DNA from: Dendrobium chrysotoxum
Taxonomy: Eukaryota > Streptophyta > Magnoliopsida > Asparagales > Orchidaceae
Assembly: GCA_019925795.1 (NCBI GenBank)
Contig: CM034315.1
Location: forward strand, 32,370,446 to 32,434,445
Reading direction: 5' to 3'
DNA length: 64,000 nt
In this document: positions 34,741-45,336 of the stretch, piece after piece
Numbering within the stretch: the first letter of the stretch is position 1
How the letters are laid out: each line of letters starts with the position of its first letter
Notes under the pieces: generated by a model
Seen by the model: only the letters and a program-made list of their open reading frames with translations
Told to the model about the DNA's origin: nothing
Database searches by the model: none
Made by a program: the position numbers and the translations under genes

Positions 34741-34892
34741 GAACTGTCATCCTTTTTCACCCTCATGGTGAAGGCAGGGAACCGCCATCCTTTTTTAGCC
34801 TCCTCGTGAAGGTAGAGAACCGTCATCCTTTTTCACCCTCCTAGTAAAGGCAGAGAATAATCATCCTTTATCGCCCTCTTGGTGAAAGCAGA
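34741..34892 (-). repeat. Four 38-bp hairpin units in the 3' LTR of element F
   Basis: Units start at 34741, 34779, 34817 and 34855. The consensus is GAACCGTCATCCTTTTTCAC followed by CCTCCTGGTGAAGGCAGA. TTCACC and GGTGAA in each unit can pair around a CTCCT loop. They lie on the transcribed side of the TATA box, so they would be in the RNA leader. Confidence 0.8.
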
Positions 34893-35123
34893 GAACCAAG
34901 ACACAATATTGAAGATCTTCTCTTAAGAGCCTCTAGAGGAGATGGCTAGAAATTTAAAGAAGATAAAAAGATCATCGAGTTGACCAACCTTGTAAATCCC
35001 TCACAACTCTATCTCACTTGATCTCTCACACTTCACTATCACAATCTCTCCCAAACACTCACACTCAATGGCCACTCTCAAGAGAAATTCACAGTAAAGG
35101 TCTTAGTGGCAGTTCTTAGGATT

Positions 35124-35133
35124 TCTTATATAG
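35124..35133 (-). promoter_or_regulatory. TATA box of the element F 3' LTR
   Basis: Minus strand CTATATAAG, between the U3 palindrome array (higher coordinates) and the CT-rich transcribed region (lower coordinates). The same box is in the partner LTR near 42974 and, in the opposite orientation, in the solo LTR near 44944. Confidence 0.7.
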
Positions 35134-35179
35134 AAAACACATGAAAAACCATCCAAAAACTGAAAAAAATTCAAGTGAA

Positions 35180-35610
35180 CCGACATATGATCGTACTGTA
35201 TGATCGTGGATCATCCTATATGATCAGTTAAAAAGATAAGGAATCATCTGGTATGAATTAGTATGAACCCAATTTTGTACACTATCAGTCATCCGTATAA
35301 ATGCATATCGTACCATATGAACAGTTCAAAAATTGAGCTTCATCTGGTATAATTTGGTACGAACCTCATTTCATATGCTATCAATCATCTGTATGACCTA
35401 ACATCGTATAGTAGGAACAGTTCAAAAAATTAAGGCTTCATTCGGTAGGAATTGGTATAAGCCCAACTTCATACACTGTTAATCGTTTGTACAAAGTTAC
35501 ATTGTACAATATGAACAGTTCAAAAATTCAAGCCATGATTTGATTAATTATACCTTGGAGGAAAATACTAAGTCAAATCATTTAATATGATTGGAGATTG
35601 TATATTACGA
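35180..35610 (-). promoter_or_regulatory. U3 palindrome array, element F 3' LTR
   Basis: ATGATCGTACTGTATGATCG at 35188, GGATCATCCTATATGATC at 35209, then alternations of CATCTGGTATGAATTGG-like and GTATGAACAGTTCAAAAATT lines about 90 bp apart. The array is a higher-order tandem repeat of about 90 bp with a palindrome in each unit. A role in transcription is inferred from position. Confidence 0.6.
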
Positions 35611-35918
35611 TTAGTTTTAAAATTTTAAGTTTTACCCCTCTCCCCTTGTATATGTGTGCATGGTTACCCAATTACAATCATAATCTCTCAGACTCAAGAA
35701 AATAAAAAATAGAGATTTATAGAGTTTATTACATGGCATCCTATTCTAACATTTCTTGAAGTCTTCATCAATCTGGGGTAGTATATGATCTTCCTGAAAT
35801 ATTGGTACACAAGAAAATAAGTAGAAATTTCCAAAATGTGCTAAGAGAAATAATAAAGTGAGAAAGATAATATTTTGTTATCATAAAAAATCATAATATT
35901 AATTCATGAATTGTAATA

Positions 35919-36205
35919 ATCTCCCTTTTTTTGATGATGACAAAAATAATTATTGTTTGAATTACAATTTATAGTTCTTTTCTCCTAAACTCTCCCTTAA
36001 TGAATGAAAAAAAATTAAAATCATGGGGAAAATAAAAAACCATCATTCTTTTTTTATTAAGAAATACACATGACACATGACAAACACACAAAAAATACAA
36101 ACATCAAAACACAACCACAAAACCGAGAAAACTAAAATAAAAATTAAAAAAAATAATTCAAACAAAAACAACAAACAAAAACATCCTCCCCCTTTTGACA
36201 TCAAC
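35919..36205 (-). promoter_or_regulatory. Purine tracts at the 3' end of element F
   Basis: ATCTCCCTTTTTTTGATGAT at 35919 next to the LTR, CTCTCCCTTAATGAATG near 35990, and CCTCCCCCTTTTGACATC at 36184. The first is in the normal priming position. The third is as pure as the first and is conserved in the other elements. Confidence 0.65.
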
Positions 36206-36289
36206 ACAAAGAGAGGAAACAAACAAAACAACACAATAAAAAGTAGTGAAAACCTCAAAGAAATTAAAGATACTATGGATAAATCGAAA

Positions 36290-37309
36290 AGTTGATAAGG
36301 AAAAAGAATGTTAACATCTTGCAAAAATAACATTAAATTCCTGATGCAAGACACATGGTTTAAATAAAAGAATAAAGAAGATAAGAATAGTTGATCGGGT
36401 TCATTGTTCGCTCTAGAAAGCAAAAATATCAAATAAAATAATTAATACAAAGTTCATTAAATAAAAATCTAAAAGTTTCAAATTATATAGTTAAAATTAT
36501 CATTTAATGCATGGATTTTTCTAAGAAATAAAGATATAGAGGAAAGAACTAAATGAAGTGTGGGCTCGTTTTATGCCTCTTTATCAATAAGAATGGACAA
36601 TTTTGCTTGGCAAACATTGTGCATCTTTTGATTTTGAACTTTATTTGGCAAACATTGCGTATCTTTTTATGTTGGGCTAATTTTGTGCCTCTATTCAAAT
36701 TTGGCACACTTTGTGCATCTTTTAATATTTCATTCTTTTGACAACCTAAATCAGTAAATCTTAGCTTGTGTGATTATCTTCCAAACAAAAGAAATAAACT
36801 TTCTCGTATAAAGAAGATTAAACCACAAAACAAAATTCCAATTGATAAGAATAAAATCAACATAATGAACAAGAAAATAAAAGAAAAATAAGTCATTCTC
36901 TTCGCAACAATTATAACTATAAGATAAACATCTATTAGAACATGAAGATGACCTTCTTATCTAAATCTAATTTATAATTTGATTTAAATTTTGAGGTGAA
37001 AAAGTGTAAGGAAATAACATTGTAATGCAAAAACAAATATGTTCATTCCTTAGATCAACATTTATTAATTAGTCGATAGTAACTTATAGACAATCCTAGA
37101 GAATTAAGAGTAGAACAAGAGAATCATGTCATTCATTTCAAAAAAAAATTTAATAAACACATAACATAGATTCAAATAAGAAGCAACTACAACTGATCAA
37201 AAACATTTAAATCAGCTGATCCAAAAATAATAAAAGTAACTGATCCAAATACAATCTCATAAAGACTAAAACATCAAAACATACACCAACAAAAACTAAA
37301 CTAATACCC
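36290..37309 (-). other. 3' non-coding region of element F with tandem repeat
   Basis: About 1 kb without a reading frame. At 36555-36735 it contains the imperfect repeat GGGCTCGTTTTATGCCTCTT, GGCAAACATTGTGCATCTTT, CAAACATTGCGTATCTTTTT and TTGGCACACTTTGTGCATCT, homologous to gag-only copies 1 and 3. The shared region suggests that the gag-only elements derive from an F-like element. Confidence 0.6.
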
Positions 37310-37430
37310 TTGGGGATCTTGATCTGGAGGTGGTTGTGGAGGATTAAATTGGGAAAAGTAGCTGTTGATTGTAGCTACTTGAGTATTCAGTGAGTCAAAA
37401 TATCCTCTAACCCAGCCCATGAATATCAAT
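37310..37430 (-). pseudogene. ORF3 tail remnant in element F
   Basis: Directly after RNase H the minus strand reads SLNTQVATINSYFSQFNPP, then QPPPDQDPQG, and stops. The same ending (HQHFKPPLPPPDQGPP) closes ORF3 of element B. The rest of ORF3 is absent, so element F has lost this gene except for its last 30 or so codons, or has it fused to the end of pol. Confidence 0.5.
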
Positions 37431-37439
37431 AACACCCAA

Positions 37440-37860
37440 TCTGGTTCTTAATGTACTGGAAATTTCAAAAGTCAGTGGTTTTATAAAAATGTCTGCAAGT
37501 TAATTTTCAGTAGACACATAATTTAATTCAAGACCCCCCTTGGTGACATGGTCCCTAATGAAATGATGCCTTATATCTATATGCTTAGTCCTTGAGTTTT
37601 GGATTAGGTTCTTTGAAATATAAATGGCACTTGTAGTATCACAAAAGATTAAAATAGTGCTAATTAAATAGCCTAAATCATCGAGTTATTATTTTAACCA
37701 AAGAACCAATGCCACATAACTTCCTAAGGCTATATATTCTACTTTGGTTGTAGAAAGGGCTACTGAATTCTATTTTTTTCTAGACTAAGAAACTAAAGAG
37801 TTCCATATGAATTGATAAGTCCTAGAAGTACTCTTTCAATCAACCCTACATCCTGCAAAA
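37440..37860 (-). pseudogene. pol: RNase H of element F
   Basis: Following YSDLYFAGCRVD (normally YSDADYAGC, first catalytic Asp kept and the next changed) the frame gives KSTSRTYQFIWNSLVS, NSVALSTTKVEYIALGS (the second acidic site, normally TEAEYIA), LISTILIFCDTTSAIYISKN and RTKHIDIRHHFIRDHV. Its order and content are those of copia RNase H. It ends near LRTRLGVIDIHG. A few in-frame stops are present. Its family role is to remove RNA from the RNA-DNA hybrid. Confidence 0.85.
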
Positions 37861-38800
37861 TATAAATCAGAATATCTAATGATTTCAAAAGAAGAGTTTT
37901 GTCTAGGATACCAAATCCCTAAGTTTTGAGTTCCTAATAGATATCTTAGAATTCTTTTGACAGTAATTAGATGGGATTCTTTTGGATCAACTTGAAATCT
38001 AGCATAAAGATAAACACTAAACATGATATCAGGTCTGCTAGTAGTTAAATAAAGTAATAATCTAATTATCCCTCTAAATTTCTTTTGATCAATGGATTTG
38101 CCTTTAGAGTCCTTATCAAACTGAACTGAGGAACTCATGGGAGTACATATTGGTTTAGCTTTATCTATTTCATACTTCTTAAGGATGTCCTTAATATATT
38201 TTGACCGGCTAATAAAGGTGCCATCCTCTTTTTATTTCATGCTAAAACCAAGAAAGTAACTCAAGTCACCCATCAAACTCATTTCAAATTCCTCACTCAT
38301 TATTTTGGAAAAGTTATCACAAAGATTTTTATTTGAGGATTCAAACAAGATGTCATTAATATAAATTTAAACAATGAGAAGGTCATCCACTACTCTTTTT
38401 ATGAAAAGAGTGGTGCCCACACTCTCTTTAATAAAGATCTTTCTAGTAAAAAAATGCTTAGTCTTTCATACCATGCCCTAGCTGCCTATTTTAGTCCGTA
38501 CAATGCCTTCTTCAATTTAAACACATGATTAGGGAATTATGAATTTTCAAAACTTGGAGGTTTCTCAACATAAACATCCTCTTTTATATTCTCGATTAGA
38601 AAGGCACTTTTAACATCCATTTGATATAATTTAAAACCTTTAAAACAGACAAAGGCTAGTAGCACCCTTATTTCTCCATATCTTGCTAGAGGGGCAAAGG
38701 TCTCCTCAAAACTAATTCCTTCTATTTGATTATACCCCTTAGCCAGCAATCATGCCTTATTTCTAACCACTGCACCTGAGTCATTCGTCTTTTTTTAAAA
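37861..38800 (-). pseudogene. pol: Reverse transcriptase of element F
   Basis: Starts with AMLAKGYNQIEGISFEETFA (about 38700-38749; Met at 38749 is not a true start), then RVLLAFVCFKGFKLYQMDVK with the first catalytic Asp, VYVEKPPSFEN, FKLKKALYGLK, and the palm motif YINDILF (38343-38363), normally YVDDILF: one catalytic Asp is Asn. Downstream are EFEMSLMGDLSYFLGF, TFISRSKYIKDILKKY, SSSVQFDKDSKGK and LLLYLTTSRPDIMFSV. It has stops near 38530, 38500 and 38370. Confidence 0.85.
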
Positions 38801-38802
38801 AT

Positions 38803-40140
38803 TCACTTAGTTCCAACAACACTTTGATTTTCAGATCTTTCTACCAACTCCCAAACATCATTTCTAGCAAATTGATGCCACTTTTCTTGCATAGCTAGAA
38901 TTGAAAATTCATCAGAAAGTGCTTGATTTATATTAGTGGGTTCAAATATTGAAATAAAAGCTGAGTGGTTCACTTCTTTGCTAAGTCCATGCCTAGTTCT
39001 AACACCTTCACTCGAGTCTCCTAAAATTAGTTCCTTAAGATGACTTTTAGAATATTTCCATTCTCTCGGCAATGCATTTTCTATTCCAACCCTTTCTTCA
39101 AGATTTATATTTTTAATTCCTTGTGTAATTTCTTCAACATCTCCATCTTCCAACCTAGATCTTCTACATATATCATATTCATCAAAAACTACATTAGTGG
39201 TCTCCTCTACTACCAATGTCCTTTTATTAAAAACATTGTAGGATTTGCCAACACTCAAATATCCAATGAAAATTTCCTCATCAGATTTAGGATCAAATTT
39301 TCTAAAAGAGTTTTTCCATTGTTATGAATGAACACTTTACATCCAAAGACATGTATATGTGAGAGGTTGGGTCTTCTTTCATTAAGAAGTTCATAGGATG
39401 TCTTGTTCAACTTAGATCTAATGTTCACCCTATTAAGAACATAACATGATGTATTAACTACTTCAGCCCAAAAATATTTTGGAAGTGAATATTCAGCCAA
39501 CATGGCTCTAATGGTTTCTATCAAAGTTTTGTTCTTTCTTTTAATAACCCCATTCTTTTGAGGGGTCTTAGGAGTACAAAAGTTGTGCTATCCCTTGTTC
39601 TTTACAGAAAACTTCAAATTTTTTATTTTCAAATTCTCCCTCATGGTCACTATGAATTGTAAGAATTTCATAACCTAGCTTCCTCTGAACCCAAGTAGAA
39701 AATTTTCTAAACTCATCAAATGATTCACTCTTATGTGATAACAGTCTAATCCAGGTAAATCTCGAATAATCATCTACAATCACATACCCAAAATTTTTCC
39801 AACATAGACTTATAGTGCTAATAGGTCCAAAGAGATCAATGCAAAGAATTTGTGAGGGTTTACTAGTTCTAAGATCTTTGATTGAATGAAAGGAGGACTT
39901 AACTTATTTTCCTAATTGACATGCATCACATAGATGTTCCTTAGTGAATTCTGATTTGGGAATGCCTCTATCTAACTCTTTTTGGGTAATCTTCCTAAGA
40001 TTTTTCATGATTACATGATAAAGTCTTCTATGCCTTAATCATGATTCATCAGCAATAGTTTTTAGATAAAAAATATTAGAAGATTTAATACTATTTAAAT
40101 CAAGCATGTACACATTATTTACCCTATTTTCATGCAACAC
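38803..40140 (-). pseudogene. pol: Integrase and linker of element F
   Basis: From right to left: CDACQLGK zinc-region remnant near 39920, CIDLFGPIS with the first catalytic Asp near 39835, IVDDYSRFTWIRLLSHKSES (39783), HSDHEGEF with the second Asp near 39640, then IETIRAMLAEYSLPKYFWAE (39524) and HVFGCKVFIHNNG. The linker block 38803-39258 has SYNVFNKRTLVVEETTNVVF, RTRHGLSKEVNHSAF and ARNDVWELVER. Two frame breaks separate these blocks. Known role of the family: joining cDNA ends to target DNA with a 5-bp stagger. Confidence 0.85.
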
Positions 40141-40445
40141 ATTAATCTATTTTGGCTTATAATGCAACTTGTAGGCAAAAATTTTATGTTAAAACCCTTA
40201 TCACACAACTGACTAATACTTAGCAAATTATATTATAAGCCTTCAACCAATAAAATATTTTCAATCGAAAAATTTTTGTGTTACCAATCATACTTGTACC
40301 TACCACTCTCTTAGTGGTGTTATCTACAAGTGTCACTTTGCCTCCATTCCTGACTTCTAGCGTTATAAATTGATTTATATCTCCAGTCATATGCTTTGAA
40401 CATCCACTGTCCAGATACCAAATGCTCTCACAAGGTCTTATATGA
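40141..40445 (-). pseudogene. pol: Aspartic protease of element F
   Basis: WYLDSGCSKHMTGDINQFIT (about 40358-40417) keeps the copia active site DSG, then LEVRNGGKVTLVDNTTKRVV. The remainder is frameshifted. It is the processing enzyme for Gag-Pol. It sits between the Gag tail and the pre-integrase region, as in element B. Confidence 0.8.
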
Positions 40446-42217
40446 GAGCATTTTTATAAAAATATCAAATGTTAGACTTGGGAACCCAAATAAATTTTGG
40501 TTTACCTCTTGATAATGATAATCTATATGCATATTTGATATGCTATGACTGATGCTTCTTAGGTCTCCATACTACATGTGTTTTACTATGAATAGTGCAA
40601 GTGTGGGAAATATGCCCTAACATGCCACTTGAAAAATATCTAACACCAAGAAAAGGGTTTAGTAATTTATATGAGTTATAATATCTTTTCCTAGGTTTTG
40701 AAGTTGTACACTTTCGATTAGGATTATGTAATTGTTCAAGCGTGGGTGCTGGTTTATTTTCCATTATAGCTTTCAATTTTATTTCTAGATATGACTTTGC
40801 ACTTTCCAAAATCAAATTCTCAATTTTCAACTCATGTTCCCTTTGATTAGATTCATCCATGATTATTTTAAAATTATTTTCAAGCTTACTATAAGATATT
40901 TTCAAAAGTTCAATCTCCTTATTCAATCATCAAATTCATCTAGTAAGGCCATGTGATTTCTATCTATGTCTACATGATCATTCCTAAGATTTTTATGCAC
41001 TTTTTGTAAATTCAAATAATCGATATTAAGACTAGCATGTAATTTTTTGAGTTTCTTATATGCATTATGAATTTTCTTGAAAACTTTGAAAAATTCATCA
41101 TAGGATAAGTCACATACCTCCTCTTCATCTGAATGATCAAGTTTATCTACCATTAAGCATAAATTTGTGACCTCCTCTTCTGCTTCTATTTTTGAAGAAT
41201 TTGAAGCTGAGTCAGCCCATAAAGGTCTTTACATTTTTTTTGCCCTTCCTGACGTAAGTTTTCTCCTCAACTTTCTCCTTGTTAGGATTAGCTTTGAGAT
41301 TTGGGCAATCAATCATTATATGTGCAGACTTTCTGTATTCATTACAAATAACTTCATTAAAAACTTTTGAATTTCCAATGAACTTACCTTTGTTCTAATA
41401 CGGACATCGTCGTTAATTCCTCTTAAGAAAACTTTTGAATTGCTTGTTCATAAGTGCAATATCTTCTTCATCCTCAGGAATTAATTGATCACTCTCTGAA
41501 TCATCAAATTTAAAAATTACATTCTTTTCTTTTTGCATGTCTCCCGCACCAATCTGTCTTTGATTCACTCCTTGATTGTCAACAATTACTAATCCAAGCA
41601 GATTGTCAATAGAATATACATTCAGATATTTTGATTCAGTAAGGGCAGTTATCTTTATATCATAAGTAGTAGGTAAATAATGTAGAATTTTTTTTACTTT
41701 CTTTTGAATTTATAAGTTCTCTACCTTAAGCGAGCAATGAGGTAACAATCTTTGTAAACCTTATACATATTAGAAATTGACTCATTTGATTTCATATGAA
41801 ATAGTTTATAGTCGTGTAGCAAAATGTTCAACCTAAATTATTTAACCTCATTTGTTCCTTCATAAGTTATGTAAAGTCTATCCCAGATCTCTTTTCGAAT
41901 TTTACAAGTAGAAACATGCATATAATACTCAGATTTCGAAGCACAAAAAAAATATTTAAACATTTTGTATTTAATTATGCTAATTTTCTTTCTTTTAAAT
42001 TCCAATCAATAAATGGTGTTTCAACTCTAATATCATCAACAATTCTAGTAGTTGTAGTATAGCCTTCCTGTACTAAGATCCACATGTGATAATCAAGTGA
42101 TTACAGAAAAGTAGACATGTGAGTTTTCTAAAAATCAAAAGGAATATTATCAAAAAATAAATGTGATCTAGTGATCAAATATCCTTTAGCAGCATTTTAG
42201 TTTCCAAAATTAGTCAT
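40446..42217 (-). pseudogene. gag: Gag of element F, long form with coiled coil
   Basis: Starts MTNFGN at 42217, then a stop, AAKGYLITRSHLFFDN, FLSLDYHMWILVQEGYTTT, and the UBN2-type core with several shifts (41700-42000). The knuckle near 41330-41370 is CNEYRKSAHIMIDC, second Cys replaced by Tyr. The C-terminal tail is well kept: LDHSDEEEVCDLSYDEFFKV and NAYKKLKKLHASLNIDYLN (40923-41153), then KLENNFKIIMDES and IKLKAIMENKPAP (40543-40926), predicted coiled coil by its heptad-like Leu and Lys. A second knuckle-like stretch near 40600 is degenerate. The tail distinguishes it from the gag-only Gag. Confidence 0.8.
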
Positions 42218-42261
42218 GATCATTTTTCAAAAAGTAATCTAAACCTTAATTTTTGAAATTG

Positions 42262-42273
42262 GCTCTGATACCA
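42262..42273 (-). promoter_or_regulatory. Primer-binding site of element F
   Basis: Perfect TGGTATCAGAGC on the minus strand, two bases from the LTR edge at 42276. Confidence 0.9.
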
Positions 42274-42275
42274 CT

Positions 42276-43767
42276 TGAAAGTTCGTGAAGGTTGTTAGAC
42301 TTTATAGAATTATCCCAAGGCAAACAAAGAGGGGGTGAATTGGTTAACTTAAAAATTTCTTGAATTTTTAAAAACCTTTTTGAATCTTTTAGATAATTAA
42401 ATCATTGATATTAAAATATGTAGTTATTTAGATATGATTAACATAAAGGATTTTTCAACCATAAAATTTTAAAGTGCGTAAAAAAATGCAGAAAAATTAA
42501 AGAGAACAAAAGAACACCAAATTTTTTAGTGGTTCGGTCCAAACTTGTCTTACATCCACTCCATAGGACTCCTTCTCCAAGTATTGCACTAAACATAATT
42601 GACTCTCTTTTGCCTCCACAACAAGGTGGAGAAGTCTTTACAAACTCTCTTCCACCAACCCGATGCGGTAGAGAACTGTCATCCTTTTTCACCCTCTTAG
42701 TGTAGGCAGAGAACCGTCATCCTTTTTCACCCTCCTGGTGAAGGCAAAGAACCTAGACACAATATTCAAGATCTTCTCTCAAGAGCCTTCAGAGGAGATG
42801 GGCAGAAACTTGAAGAAGACAAAGAGGTTTGGGCAACCTTGTGAATCACTCATAACTCCCTCTTACTTGATCTTTCACACTTCACTCTCACAATCTCTCC
42901 CAAACACTCACACAAAATGGCAACTCTCAAGAGAAATTCATAGCAAAGGTCTCAATGGCAATTTTTAGGACTCTTTATATAGAAAATACATGAAAAACCA
43001 TCTAAAAACTTAAAAAAATTCAAGTGAATTGACATACGATCGTACTGTACGATCATGGATCATCTCGTATGATTAGTTTAAAAGACATAGCATCATCCAG
43101 TATGAATTGGTAGGAACCCAATTTTGTACACTATCTATCATTCGTATGAATGCATATCGTACCATATAAATAGTTCAAAAATTGGGCTTCGTCAGTACAA
43201 TCTGGTATGAACCTTATTTCATACACTATTAGTCGTTTGTATGACCTAACATCGTACAATATAAATAGTTCAAAAAAATAAGGCTTCGTTCTGTACGAAC
43301 TGGTACGAGCCCAATTTTATATACTGTCATTCATATATACGAAGTTACATCATACAGTATTAACAGTTCAAAAATTCAAGCCATGACTTAATTAACTGCA
43401 TCTTAGAGGAAAACACTAAGTCAAATTGTATAGTACGATTGGAGATCATACAGTATGATTAGTTTTAAAATTTTAAGTTTTGTCTCTCTCTCCCCTTATG
43501 TGTGTGTGTATGGTTACCCAATTACAATCACACTCTCTCCAACTCAAGAAAATAAAAAATAGAGATTTACAGACTCTATTATATGGCATCCTATTTTAAC
43601 ATTTGTTGAAGTCTTCATTAATCTGGGGTAGTATATAATTTTCCTGAAATATTAGTACACACAAAAATAAATAAAAATTTCTAATATGTGCTAGGAGAAA
43701 TAATAAAGTGAGAAAGATAATATTTATTATCATCAAAAATCATAATATTAATTTATGAGTTGTAACA
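42276..43767 (-). repeat. 5' LTR of element F
   Basis: 1492 bp, starts TGAAAGTTCGTGAAGG and ends GAGTTGTAACA, intact termini. Same architecture as its partner at 34339, with two hairpin units (42673-42748) instead of four, a TATA box (minus CTATATAAAG, 42973-42982) and U3 palindromes at 43025-43460 (ACGATCGTACTGTACGATCA at 43027). Confidence 0.9.
42673..42748 (-). repeat. Two 38-bp hairpin units in the 5' LTR of element F
   Basis: GAACTGTCATCCTTTTTCAC from 42673 and GAACCGTCATCCTTTTTCAC from 42711, each closing with a GGTGAAGGCA-like half. The partner LTR has four. Confidence 0.8.
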
Positions 43768-43772
43768 AGATC
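43768..43772. repeat. Target-site duplication of element F, right copy
   Basis: AGATC directly after the LTR end, identical to 34334-34338. Confidence 0.9.
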
Positions 43773-44050
43773 ACCCCTATAATGTCATCACAAATTAGAT
43801 TTGAGAACCAAATTGAGTTTGGGTTCCACCTTATGCTTTCATGGATAGATGACATGCATACCATGTTATGATGCAATTGCTTTAGGCCTCCAGATAAGAT
43901 GTGTTCTATGGTGTATAATGTAAGCATGGCCTATATGTCTTACCATGCCATAAGATCAACACTCAACACCTGGAAGTGGATTCACTGACCGATATGAGTG
44001 GTAGTGCCTCCTTCTAGGGATATGAGATATATGTTGTGTTTTGGGGTTAT
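43773..44050 (-). pseudogene. gag: Element C Gag C-terminal region, continued past element F
   Basis: Plus-strand text such as GATTTGAGAACCAAATTGAG, CCTCCAGATAAGATGTGTTC and GTGGTAGTGCCTCCTTCTAG matches element B at 14480-14700, between protease and the coiled coil. This shows that element C continues here. It stops at the solo LTR. Confidence 0.7.
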
Positions 44051-44055
44051 ACCAC
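44051..44055. repeat. Target-site duplication of the solo LTR, left copy
   Basis: ACCAC before the LTR; repeated at 45733-45737. Confidence 0.85.
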
Positions 44056-44339
44056 TATTACATCATAAATTTCAAAACTATGTTTTTATATGTGAGTTTT
44101 GGATGATACAAAAATATTATTGTGTTGATTACTGTTTCTCTAACATATATTAAATATATTTTATTTTTGTTGTTTGTGTATACTAACGTTTCAGGAAAAT
44201 CATACTCCATACTGTCAAAGACTTCAAGACAGATTAGACTAGGAGTTCATGTTATGAAGTCTATAAATTTATTTTTTTTTCTTAAGTCTAAGAGAGAGTG
44301 TGATTGTAATTGGGAAACTGTGCACACACATATTAGGGG

Positions 44340-44900
44340 AGTGAGTCATTTTTTTAACTAATCGTACTACATGATTCATGAATCATATCGAACAATTTAA
44401 CATGCAGTTCTTCCAAAATGAAGTTAATCAAATCATGCCTAAAAAATTTTGTAATGTTCATACTGTATAAAATGTGTTCGTACAAATGACTCACAGAGTA
44501 TAAAAATAGATGTGTACCAGATCATCCCAAATAAACTTACTATTTTTGTTTTATTCATACTATATGATATAGGTTCGTACCGTACGATATAGGTTCGTAC
44601 AGATGACCCACAGAGTATGAAATGATGTTGTCCACTTTTGTAACAAAGAAAATATGATTTGTTTTAACTATTCGTACTGTATGATGTCCATTCGTACAGA
44701 TGACTAACAGAGTACAAAATGAGGTTTGCACATTATCACACCAGACAAATGAGTTTAGTTTTGAATTATTCATACAGTACGATGTCAGATCATACAAACA
44801 ATCCACAGAGAATGAAATGGGGTTCATACCGGATTGTATATGGATTTTTATACTGTTCGTATAAATGATCATCGATCATACCGTACGATCTGGGTACGTT
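44340..44900 (+). promoter_or_regulatory. U3 palindrome array of the solo LTR
   Basis: Lines of about 90-100 bp alternate GTTCGTACAGATGACTCACAG-like words with CATACTGTATGATATAGG-like words (44560-44880), ending GATCATACCGTACGATCTGG at 44873. It lies immediately upstream of the TATA box at 44944. Confidence 0.6.
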
Positions 44901-44942
44901 CAACTTAAAATTTTTAGTTTTCTAGATAGTTGTTCTTATCTT

Positions 44943-44954
44943 TTATATATAAGT
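44943..44954 (+). promoter_or_regulatory. TATA box of the solo LTR
   Basis: TTATATATAAGTG, about 45-70 bp after the last palindrome and upstream of the hairpin units. An intact-looking core promoter facing right, into the antisense of element C gag. Confidence 0.7.
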
Positions 44955-45178
44955 GTCCAAAAATTGACTATCCAAGAACTCTTCTACAAATTTTCTCTTG
45001 GGAGTGATAGAGAGTGTGTTTTGGGAGAGTGTTTGGGAGTGAGAACTGAGAGATCTTGCAAGTAAAAATTATGAAGGGTTTACAAGGTTGCCCAAAGGTG
45101 AAGATCTCTTTGTATGTACTTCAAATCTCTGCCCTACCTCTTTGAAGACTCTTAAGAGAAAATCTTTGCAAGAGATCC

Positions 45179-45336
45179 GGTACTCTGTCATCACCAGGAG
45201 GGTGAAAAAGGACTAGTTGGTACTCTGCCATCACTAGGAGGGTGAGAAAGGACACTGGGTTCTCTACCTTCACCAGGAGGGTGAAAAAGGATAAGTTGGT
45301 ATGCTTTCATCACTTAGAGGGTGTAAAAGGCATCTA
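45179..45336 (+). repeat. Four hairpin units in the solo LTR
   Basis: Four units of the type GGTACTCTGTCATCACCAGG followed by AGGGTGAAAAAGGAC, the reverse-complement view of the 38-bp units in element F. They are in the expected RNA leader. Confidence 0.7.

Larger units (their letters stand above)
34339..35918 (-). repeat. 3' LTR of element F
   Basis: 1580 bp, starts TAAAAGTTCATGAAGG and ends TTGTAATA, both termini decayed by one base from TG...CA. It holds TATAGTGGTTTGGTCC (34591), four 38-bp hairpin units, a TATA box (35126) and U3 palindromes from 35180 to 35610. It is 88 bp longer than its partner at 42276, mostly because of two extra hairpin units. Confidence 0.9.
34339..43767 (-). mobile_element. 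Element F: complete Ty1/copia retrotransposon with TSD
   Basis: 9429 bp bounded by LTRs at 34339-35918 and 42276-43767 and by AGATC duplications. The order on the minus strand is 5' LTR, PBS, gag with coiled coil, protease, integrase, RT, RNase H, ORF3 tail remnant, 3' non-coding repeat, purine tracts, 3' LTR. It inserted in the protease-gag region of element C: the flanks GTTTTGTGAGATC and AGATCACCCCTATAATG rejoin to match element B at 14445-14470. Coding parts carry stops, so it is now dead. Confidence 0.95.

Noticed and set aside
36043..36432. 129-codon Phe/Leu-rich frame
   Set aside because: It comes from the A-rich, C-rich 3' non-coding region of element F including the inner purine tract; no homology in the equivalent part of the other elements as protein.
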